Shown: piece by piece, positions 1 to 5,283 of the stretch
Numbering within the stretch: position 1 is the first letter of the stretch
Layout of the letters: each line of letters opens with the position of its first letter
Origin: Cycloclasticus sp.
GTDB taxonomy: Bacteria > Pseudomonadota > Gammaproteobacteria > Methylococcales > Cycloclasticaceae
Assembly (NCBI GenBank): GCA_016764415.1
Contig: JAESRY010000173.1
Location: 6,384-11,666 of the forward strand
Reading direction: 5' to 3'
Length of the DNA stretch: 5,283 nt
Made by a program: the position numbers and the translations under genes
The notes under the pieces: generated by a model
The model's database searches: none
Seen by the model: the letters and a program-made list of their open reading frames with translations, nothing else
Told to the model about the DNA's origin: nothing

Positions 1-480
1 GGTGAATTGGTTTATACCGCGATTGGCCGTGAAGCCTCTCCCGTTGTTCGGTTCAAAAGTGGCGATCATATCATCGTCACCGACACTGAATGTGGCTGTG
101 GACGTACTGGCCCAAAGATACGTTGCTTTGGCCGCACAGATGATATGCTAATCGTACGAGGCATTAATGTGTTCCCATCCGCAATACAAGACCTTGTGTT
201 GCAAATGCAGCCCGACACTAACGGTATTATGCGTGTTTGGGCAGATTTTGACGGCCATACCACACAGCAAAACCTAAAGATTATTGTTGAGCGTGGTGCA
301 GGGGTGTCTGCTAAGGATGATATTGAATTAGCACAAAGGATTCAAACAACCATAAAAAACTCGCTGTCTTTTAAAGCCAAGGTTATATTGGTTGATGCCG
401 ATAGTTTCGAAAAACCAGGTGTCGCGAAAGTTGCGCTAACGCTAAGGTCACGTCCTGATTTTATTCAACCTACTCATTAA
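1..480 (+). CDS. PaaK-like acyl/aryl-CoA ligase, C-terminal fragment
   Basis: This is the C-terminal 159 residues of an AMP-forming CoA ligase of the phenylacetate-CoA ligase (PaaK) family; the reading frame is open to the left edge, so the start lies outside the window. Such cytosolic enzymes activate a carboxylic acid with ATP and transfer it to coenzyme A. Visible family features, numbered within the fragment, are the GELVYT strand at 1-6, RFKSGD at 17-22 (adenylate-forming core, with the ribose-contacting Asp), a CGCGR cysteine cluster at 31-35 (a possible metal-binding knuckle in this family), and the hinge GRTDDMLIVRG at 44-54 followed by INVFPS. The rest is the small mobile C-terminal domain, with a candidate catalytic lysine at 143 in GVAKVAL. 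The gene ends 9 bp before the carboxyltransferase gene, suggesting one transcript. The acid substrate cannot be predicted; the family covers phenylacetate, benzoate-like and other acids. Family call strong, substrate unknown. Confidence 0.88.
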   Translation, partial: GELVYTAIGREASPVVRFKSGDHIIVTDTECGCGRTGPKIRCFGRTDDMLIVRGINVFPSAIQDLVLQMQPDTNGIMRVWADFDGHTTQQNLKIIVERGAGVSAKDDIELAQRIQTTIKNSLSFKAKVILVDADSFEKPGVAKVALTLRSRPDFIQPTH

Positions 481-489
481 GTTATTAGC

Positions 490-2100
490 ATGCCTATTAT
501 AAAAACAACCGTTAATACAAAATCCGAGAGTTTCATCGCTAATTACGACTTTTATTTGCAGCGTATCAAAGATCTACAACAGCGCCGTCATCGCGCGCAC
601 TTGGGCGGGCCGGAAAAAGCAAGGAAACGACACACCGAACACCGGCAACAAGTATTACCCAGGGATCGCGTACGTCTAGTGTTGGATCCAGGGTCACCTT
701 TTTTAGAACTGGGTGAACTGGCAGGGGATAACTTACCCGAAGGAACTCAAGCAGGTGCTAGCATTATCACCGGCATCGGGCTTATCAACGATCGTCAGTG
801 CATGATTATCGCCAACGACGCAACCGTTAAAGGTGGCACGTATTATCCAATGACATGTAAAAAACACGTACGTGCTCAAACGTTTGCCATTCAGCACCGT
901 TTGCCCTGCATTACCATGGTACAAAGTGGTGGTGCATTCTTACCTGAACAAGAGGGTATCTTTCCCGACGAAGGGATGTTTGGTAGCATTTTTGTTAATC
1001 AAATTGAAATGTCATCTCAAGGAATTCCACAAATATCCATCGTATTGGGTTCATCCACTGCTGGCGGCGCATATATACCTGCTTTATGTGATGAAATTGT
1101 TATTGTACGCGGTAAAGGTTTTATGTATTTGGGCGGTCCTCAACTGGTTGAAGCCGCAACAGGTGAGCAGGTGGGCCATGAAGAGTTAGGCGGCGCAGAC
1201 ATGCATAGCCGCGATAGCGGGGTGACCGATTATATCGCTGAAGATGACTTACATGGTCTTAATGTCATCCGTGATATTGTTCAAAATTTAGGCAAATTGC
1301 CGCAACAACGTTGGGATGTAGCCGACTCGATAGAACCCCTTTATCCCATTGATGATATATACGGCCTTATTAATAAAGACACTAAAATCCCTAACCCAAA
1401 TAGAGAAATTCTGGCACGTTTAATTGATGGCAGTAATTTTGATGAATTTAAGGCTAACTACGGTAATACGTTAATGTGCGGTTTTGCCAAAATTCATGGT
1501 TTTGAAATAGGTATTTTGGCAAACGATGGTGTTATGTTCAGCGAATCGGCAAAAAAGGGCACACATTTCATTAATCTATGCTGCCAACGAGATATTCCTT
1601 TGTTATTTATGGCGGATGTTCCTGGGTTTATGGTGGGCGAACACGCCGAACGCGGCGGCATTGCAAAAGATGGTGCAAAATTCATTACTGCCATGAGCTC
1701 TGCAAAAGTCCCTAAATACACGTTAATCACGGGTGGTTCATATGGTGCGGGGTACTTGGCCATGTGTGGCCGTCCATTTAAACCCAATGCTATGTTGGCG
1801 TGGCCAAATGGCCGGTCGGGCATTATGGGACCAGAACAAGTAGCCAATACCTTAGCTACTGTTAAGGAAGATATCTTAAAACGTGAACACAAAACGTGGA
1901 CCGAAGAAGAACGCGAGGCATTTAAGGCACCACACCGCAAACGCTTTGAAGCGTCCGAAGACGCCTACAATTTTGCCTCGAAACTTTGGTATGACGCCGT
2001 TATTGACCCCGTCGAAACGCGAGAAACACTGGCATTATTATTAGATTTAGCTGGGCGAACACCAAAGATCGACACCCAGTTTGGGGTATTTAGACAATGA
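490..2100 (+). CDS. Acyl-CoA carboxylase carboxyltransferase (beta) subunit, methylcrotonyl-CoA carboxylase type
   Basis: This 536-residue protein moves the carboxyl group from carboxybiotin to an acyl-CoA, working in a complex with the alpha subunit encoded directly downstream. Its length is normal for the family and both crotonase-fold halves are present. The N-terminal half has GGTYYP (115-120), SGGAFLPEQ (146-154), SSTAGGAY (188-195), LGGP (214-217) and GGADMHSRDSGV (234-245). The C-terminal half has FSESAKKGTHFI (350-361), DVPGFMVG (376-383), GGIAKDGAK (389-397), GGSYGAGYLAMCGR (415-428) and WPNGRSGIMGPEQ (438-450). The overall pattern follows methylcrotonyl- and geranyl-CoA carboxylases, but DVPGF is the form usual in propionyl-CoA carboxylases, where methylcrotonyl enzymes usually have NITGF (from memory). 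The true substrate may therefore be neither. The ATG at 490 has no clear Shine-Dalgarno sequence; translation probably depends partly on the gene before it. The stop overlaps the next start as ATGA. Confidence 0.93.
   Translation: MPIIKTTVNTKSESFIANYDFYLQRIKDLQQRRHRAHLGGPEKARKRHTEHRQQVLPRDRVRLVLDPGSPFLELGELAGDNLPEGTQAGASIITGIGLINDRQCMIIANDATVKGGTYYPMTCKKHVRAQTFAIQHRLPCITMVQSGGAFLPEQEGIFPDEGMFGSIFVNQIEMSSQGIPQISIVLGSSTAGGAYIPALCDEIVIVRGKGFMYLGGPQLVEAATGEQVGHEELGGADMHSRDSGVTDYIAEDDLHGLNVIRDIVQNLGKLPQQRWDVADSIEPLYPIDDIYGLINKDTKIPNPNREILARLIDGSNFDEFKANYGNTLMCGFAKIHGFEIGILANDGVMFSESAKKGTHFINLCCQRDIPLLFMADVPGFMVGEHAERGGIAKDGAKFITAMSSAKVPKYTLITGGSYGAGYLAMCGRPFKPNAMLAWPNGRSGIMGPEQVANTLATVKEDILKREHKTWTEEEREAFKAPHRKRFEASEDAYNFASKLWYDAVIDPVETRETLALLLDLAGRTPKIDTQFGVFRQ
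2097..2100 (+). promoter_or_regulatory. ATGA stop/start overlap coupling the beta and alpha carboxylase subunits
   Basis: The four bases ATGA contain both the start codon of the biotin carboxylase gene and the TGA stop of the carboxyltransferase gene. Only a weak purine run (GGGG around 2082-2085) lies upstream, with no good ribosome site. Overlaps like this commonly couple translation by re-initiation, which would help keep the two subunits of one enzyme complex in balance. The overlap is seen directly; the coupling is inferred. Confidence 0.65.
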
Positions 2101-4082
2101 TTAAACGAATTCTTATTGCCAACCGTGGTGAAATTGCTTGTCGTATAGCGCGCACTTGTCGTCGTTTAGGAATAGCCGTTGTAGGAATCTATTCGGAAGC
2201 AGATAAAAATAGTCGCCATGTAAGAGAAATAGGGCGCGCCATTTTAGTCGGTGGGCCGTTAGCATCGGATAGCTATTTAAACATTCAGAGTGTGATTAAT
2301 GCTGCGAAAAACGCCGCGTGTGATGCTATTCATCCAGGCTATGGGTTTTTATCTGAGAACCCTGAATTTGCAGACGCTGTTGAATCTGCTGGTTTAATTT
2401 TTATCGGCCCACGAGCTGATAGTTTGCGTCGTTTTGGGGATAAATCTGCTGCTAAAAAAGAAGCCGTTAATGCCAATGTAAATGTGATTCCAGGTAGTGA
2501 ACAAAAACTCACTGATCCGCAAGCTATTGCAGCATGCGTAAAAGGAATGCAGTTGCCTGTCATGCTGAAAGCCGCTGCGGGTGGTGGTGGCAAAGGCATG
2601 CGTGTGCTCAACGACTTAAACAACCTTGAGTCAGATATAGCATCCGCCATGAGTGAAGCGTTACGTGCATTCTCAGATGATGCTATTTTGATTGAGCAAT
2701 GCATCACTAATGCGCGCCACGTGGAAGTACAAATCGCTGGTGATGGTGATGGCAATGTTGTGCACTTATTTGAACGTGAATGCTCCTTACAACGTCGACA
2801 TCAAAAAGTGATAGAAGAGGCTCCAGCAATCTTCTTAACGCCTGAACTTCGAGACTCTTTATTATCAGCCGCTTGCCGCTTGGGTGCGCAAATACAATAT
2901 CGGGGTCTTGGTACCGTTGAGTTTTTAGTCGTTGGAAAAGACTATTATTTCCTTGAAGTTAATCCGCGACTTCAAGTCGAGCACCCCGTTACCGAAGGCA
3001 TTACAGGTATCGATTTGGTTGAATTGCAAATTCGCATTGCAGACGGTGTTGGCTTTGGATTTAATCAACAAGACATTAGTGTGAACGGCCATGCTATAGA
3101 AGTGCGTTTATATGCCGAATCACCTACGCAACAATTTATGCCCTCGACAGGTGTGATTGATAGCATCGAATTTCCATCGCAATTGCGCATTGAAACAGGC
3201 GTTGATAGTGGTGATACCGTATCGTCATATTACGACCCGATGATTGCCAAATTAATTGCAACGGGTGCATCTCGTGCACAAGCATTAGAACGACTTCAGC
3301 TGGGCTTAGCAGAAACGGTTATTTTTGGCCTTGATAATAATCGCCATTTCCTTCGACAACTGTTGCTCTACGATGAGGTGCAAGCAGACCGTATTGACAC
3401 CGGAACCATAGACCGCTGGTTGCCAGATTATGCCGAAATATTAGAGCCTCAATTAGCAAAAAAACAAGCCGCTGTGGCAGCAGCGCTGTGGCTAGATCAA
3501 CACCGTGACATGGCGAGCAAAAACCCATGGAAACGAACAGCCGTATTTACCCAATGGTCACTTAATTCTATCGCTGATACACCACTACATACGCTGGTGT
3601 TAAAACATAACGATAACGAATGGAATATTGCATTTTTATCAATGGATGCACATCTTCTCGTGTCATTAACGATCAACGATGAGCGCTTTGACTTAACACT
3701 GCAGCAGACCTCAAATAATGTTTACTTAGCCGAATTTGAGGATAGTCAGCTACCTATAACGGCAGTTGCCTATAGTGATGTTATTTATACCCAATCAAAC
3801 TCGCAACAAATCACTTTTGAGGTACTCCCCGTCGTCAGTGACAAGCAGGGCGAATCAGATGCGAATAATAATGTTATCGCACCTATGATGGGTGAAATCA
3901 TCAATGTGTTGGTTGAAGTAGGTGAAACCGTTGAAGCAGGGCAGTTATTAATTGTTATGGAATCAATGAAGATGCAGTTGCAAATCGTCGCTGTTAGCAG
4001 TGGCATTATCTCGACCATTCATTGCAAAGCAGGTGATAATGTTGCCCGTGGTGCTGTCGTGGTAGATGTAGATGCAGAATAG
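2097..4082 (+). CDS. Acyl-CoA carboxylase alpha subunit: biotin carboxylase fused to biotin carrier domain
   Basis: This 661-residue protein carboxylates its own covalently bound biotin using ATP and bicarbonate, and hands the carboxyl group to the beta subunit encoded just upstream. The biotin carboxylase region spans about 1-445. It begins with RILIANRGEIACRI, and has HPGYGFLSEN (79-88), the glycine-rich ATP loop GGGGKGMRV (162-170) and RRHQKVIEEAP (233-243). By position and context K237, E275, E287, N289, R291, E295 and R337 match the catalytic set known from E. coli AccC, so the active site looks intact. Residues ~450-580 form the poorly conserved linker region that joins subunits in this family. 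The C-terminal biotinyl domain starts near APMMG (595-599) and has MESMKM (621-626), with K625 the biotin attachment site. Length and layout match MccA/PccA-type alpha subunits. The last 11 bp overlap the start of the thiolase gene. Confidence 0.94.
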   Translation: MIKRILIANRGEIACRIARTCRRLGIAVVGIYSEADKNSRHVREIGRAILVGGPLASDSYLNIQSVINAAKNAACDAIHPGYGFLSENPEFADAVESAGLIFIGPRADSLRRFGDKSAAKKEAVNANVNVIPGSEQKLTDPQAIAACVKGMQLPVMLKAAAGGGGKGMRVLNDLNNLESDIASAMSEALRAFSDDAILIEQCITNARHVEVQIAGDGDGNVVHLFERECSLQRRHQKVIEEAPAIFLTPELRDSLLSAACRLGAQIQYRGLGTVEFLVVGKDYYFLEVNPRLQVEHPVTEGITGIDLVELQIRIADGVGFGFNQQDISVNGHAIEVRLYAESPTQQFMPSTGVIDSIEFPSQLRIETGVDSGDTVSSYYDPMIAKLIATGASRAQALERLQLGLAETVIFGLDNNRHFLRQLLLYDEVQADRIDTGTIDRWLPDYAEILEPQLAKKQAAVAAALWLDQHRDMASKNPWKRTAVFTQWSLNSIADTPLHTLVLKHNDNEWNIAFLSMDAHLLVSLTINDERFDLTLQQTSNNVYLAEFEDSQLPITAVAYSDVIYTQSNSQQITFEVLPVVSDKQGESDANNNVIAPMMGEIINVLVEVGETVEAGQLLIVMESMKMQLQIVAVSSGIISTIHCKAGDNVARGAVVVDVDAE

Positions 4083-4215
4083 GACGCTACGCGGTAAAGT
4101 TGCCATTGTTGGTGTTGGCCAATCACCCTCAGGGCGGGTGCCCGGCAGAAGTCCACTCGACTTAACTGCTGATGCCACTTTAAAAGATTTTGAATTAAAT
4201 GTATGCTATAATTGA
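4072..4215 (+). pseudogene. Truncated N-terminus of a thiolase / lipid-transfer (SCP2-type thiolase) family protein
   Basis: An ATG at 4072, preceded by an in-frame TAG at 4069-4071, opens a 47-codon frame. Its first ~38 residues read like the start of thiolase-family acetyl-CoA acetyltransferase/lipid-transfer proteins: RGKVAIVGVGQS (7-18), then GRSPLDLTADATLK (25-38). The remaining residues, ending in CYN before TGA at 4213-4215, do not look like a thiolase. Normal members are about 380-400 residues, so the catalytic cysteine and histidine are all missing and this remnant cannot be active. It overlaps the alpha-subunit gene by 11 bp, as expected for the next gene of the operon, where it would cleave a beta-ketoacyl-CoA intermediate. 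Resemblance is lost where GC content collapses, so the gene was either interrupted by foreign DNA or joined wrongly in assembly. The short peptide could be chance, but its match to the family start and its operon position argue against that. Confidence 0.75.
4181..4198. other. Composition junction between mid-GC operon and AT-rich segment
   Basis: Of the 40 bases 4141-4180, 22 are G or C; of the next 20 only 2 are, and the sequence stays very AT-rich to the window end. The break lies within a codon or two of the point where the thiolase frame stops resembling its family. No inverted repeat, transposase, integrase, tRNA end or integron-like recombination site is visible here, and a target duplication cannot be assessed because the far side of any insertion lies outside the window. 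The exact breakpoint is uncertain by roughly ten bases. Confidence 0.75.
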
Positions 4216-4891
4216 TAAACGTTGCTCTAAAGAAATAAAAAATAACTTGAACAACTATGTTGAAGCTGTTTTTGAATTTTCTTCAAATGATATTACGTAT
4301 AATTCAATCTCAGGACATCCAGATATTTTTATGTTTCAGGATGGTAAAAAACTTATTTTAGCTCCAAATTCACCAAAAGAATTGCAACAGTTTTTTGATG
4401 TTAAAAATATTCGTTATTCATTAGGAATCAAAAAAGTAGGCTTTTTACTTGAAAATAGTGCCCATTATAATTGTGTTACAACAAAAAAGTACTTTTTTCA
4501 TAAGAATGGAATACCAGATGCTTCCATACAAGAGTACTGTTCTAAAAAACGATCAGTTAAATTCTCTCAATCATATGTACGTTGTAGCATGTTTCCTCTT
4601 GGCAATGAAAAAATAATTACTTCAGATGTAGGAATTGTTAATTCATTAAAAAAAAATATGATTGCTAATTTCTATTTTGATCCTTCAGAAATTACTATAA
4701 ATGACCATAAAAATGGTTTTATAGGAGGAACAATGGGAAGATTGAATGATACAATCTTTTTTTTAGGTGACATCTTTAAGCACAAGGATGGAGAGGCATT
4801 ACACAAATTTATTACCTCAAATGGGGAAGAAGTAGTTTGTTTAGGAAATGATTATTTGTATGACGGAGGTGGTATTTTTTTTGTTGAATAA
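4199..4891 (+). CDS. DUF6873-like GME-fold protein (guanidino-modifying-enzyme-like), function unknown
   Basis: This 230-residue protein resembles, from memory of the family, the DUF6873 proteins assigned to the GME fold, the five-bladed alpha/beta propeller of arginine deiminases, amidinotransferases and dimethylargininases. Motifs that match are SISGHPDIFM (36-45), YNCVTT (90-95), QSYVRCS (124-130), TSDVGI (141-146), GFIGGTMG (173-180), LGDI (189-192) and the C-terminal LYDGGGIFFVE (220-230). H40, C129 and the Asp residues in these motifs are candidate functional residues, but no activity is established. There is no signal peptide or membrane segment, so it is probably cytosolic. The start at 4199 is forced, because TAA immediately precedes the ATG in frame and the next Met is residue 45; the gene appears complete. 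There is no Shine-Dalgarno site. Codon use is strongly AT-rich, unlike the operon before it. Its start overlaps the truncated thiolase frame by 17 bp, so read-through from the operon is possible if the junction is real. Confidence 0.78.
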   Translation: MYAIIDKRCSKEIKNNLNNYVEAVFEFSSNDITYNSISGHPDIFMFQDGKKLILAPNSPKELQQFFDVKNIRYSLGIKKVGFLLENSAHYNCVTTKKYFFHKNGIPDASIQEYCSKKRSVKFSQSYVRCSMFPLGNEKIITSDVGIVNSLKKNMIANFYFDPSEITINDHKNGFIGGTMGRLNDTIFFLGDIFKHKDGEALHKFITSNGEEVVCLGNDYLYDGGGIFFVE

Positions 4892-4896
4892 AGAAG

Positions 4897-5283
4897 TTAA
4901 AAATTTAATTTTTGTATTTCTAATTCATAATCATATTGTAAATCTTCATGTAGCAAAGACATTTTTTTTCGAATGGATTCAATTTCTCGCTTACAAATAT
5001 TCATGAGTACATTGTTATTTTTGATTGAAGGCTTAAATTCAATTAATTTTTTACAAAAATAAAGTAACAATTCAATCTCTGTTTCTTTATTTTTTGAATA
5101 TCGAATGTATTTTTTAATTGTACGTAAAATTTTACGCACACTTTTTTTAATAAAATAGTATGTTTTTGTATTTATGAGCTCAAACTGCTCATCAATTTCG
5201 TTTTTAACACTATTTATATAGCCTTCTTCATGATACGATTCGAATAAAAGGTAGGTGAGAAGTTCTTTGTTTTCTTTTTTAAA
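4897..5283 (-). CDS. Conserved-looking hypothetical protein, N-terminus beyond the window
   Basis: The minus-strand frame is open from the right edge to a TAA at 4897-4899, giving 128 residues; a GTG at 5139 lies inside it, but the coding frame continues upstream without a stop, so the true start is probably outside. The protein is lysine/glutamate-rich and appears all-helical, with no signal peptide or membrane segment. Visible segments are LLTYLLFESYHEEGY near the left end, RKILRTIKKYIRYSKNKETE in the middle, then EIELLLYFCKKL, and LHEDLQYDYELEIQ near the C-terminus. The pattern (paired helices, then ELLLYFCKKL, then LHEDLQYDY) recalls uncharacterised proteins of Bacteroidota, but that is memory only and no function follows. 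Base composition matches the GME-fold gene, with which it is convergent, the stops being 5 bp apart. That the ORF is real is supported by its uninterrupted length in AT-rich DNA, where stops are frequent. Confidence 0.6.
   Translation of the reverse strand, partial: FKKENKELLTYLLFESYHEEGYINSVKNEIDEQFELINTKTYYFIKKSVRKILRTIKKYIRYSKNKETEIELLLYFCKKLIEFKPSIKNNNVLMNICKREIESIRKKMSLLHEDLQYDYELEIQKLNF

Noticed and set aside
1494..1940. 148-codon minus-strand open frame opposite the carboxyltransferase gene
   Set aside because: It lies wholly antisense to a strongly conserved gene, and its translation shows no family resemblance. The same holds for the minus-strand frames at 733-924, 2339-2755, 3319-3528, 3785-4018 and 3963-4178 and the plus-strand frame at 872-1189.
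490..4082. Standard leucine-degradation methylcrotonyl-CoA carboxylase operon (mccB/mccA)
   Set aside because: The subunits are of the right type, but the visible neighbours are a PaaK-like ligase and a thiolase rather than leucine-pathway genes, and the DVPGF loop is atypical. Specific gene symbols were therefore withheld.
4181..4220. Possible insertion-sequence end, integron recombination site or phage attachment site at the junction
   Set aside because: No inverted repeat, core-site pattern, tRNA end or recombinase gene is visible in the window, and only one side of any insertion is present.
4721..4735. Strong GGAGGA ribosome-site-like sequence followed by an ATG inside the GME-fold gene
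   Set aside because: The purine run encodes the conserved Gly-Gly of GFIGGTMG, and the ATG is the in-frame Met179. Starting there would leave only 52 residues and lose most motifs.
4870..4885. T-run near the end of the GME-fold gene as an intrinsic terminator
   Set aside because: It encodes conserved C-terminal residues (GIFFVE), and no GC-rich stem precedes it.

Overview
The window joins two segments of very different composition. Positions 1 to about 4180 have mid-range GC (26 of 60 bases in row 2101-2160) and hold a tightly packed plus-strand operon of a kind typical of Proteobacteria. About 4181 to 5283 is very AT-rich (15 of 60 G/C in row 4201-4260, 12 of 60 in row 5101-5160) and holds two convergent genes more typical of a low-GC organism such as a Bacteroidota or Bacillota member. 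Organism assignment is inference from composition and protein style; no marker gene is present.

Operon segment. In order: the C-terminal 159 residues of a PaaK-like (phenylacetate-CoA ligase family) acyl-CoA ligase (1-480); a complete methylcrotonyl-CoA-carboxylase-type carboxyltransferase beta subunit (490-2100); a complete biotin carboxylase/biotin carrier alpha subunit (2097-4082); and the first ~38 codons of a thiolase/lipid-transfer family gene (from 4072). Spacing is 9 bp, then a 4-bp ATGA overlap, then an 11-bp overlap, so these genes are almost certainly co-transcribed. Together they suggest a pathway in which an organic acid is activated to its CoA thioester, carboxylated with biotin and ATP, and later cleaved by a thiolase. 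The substrate cannot be read from the sequence, and no other leucine-catabolism gene is present.

AT-rich segment. The thiolase reading frame loses its family resemblance at the point where GC content collapses (~4181-4198). Immediately after comes a complete 230-residue gene resembling the DUF6873 / GME-fold (guanidino-group-modifying enzyme-like) proteins (4199-4891). Then, 5 bp away on the minus strand, comes a gene of unknown function open to the window's right edge (4897-5283). No transposase, integrase, terminal repeat or attachment site is visible at the junction. It is therefore either the edge of an insertion that broke the thiolase gene or a chimeric join between two genomes in a metagenomic assembly; the latter should be excluded first.

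No RNA genes, CRISPR arrays, insertion sequences or convincing terminators were seen. No stretch over 300 bases lacks a gene.
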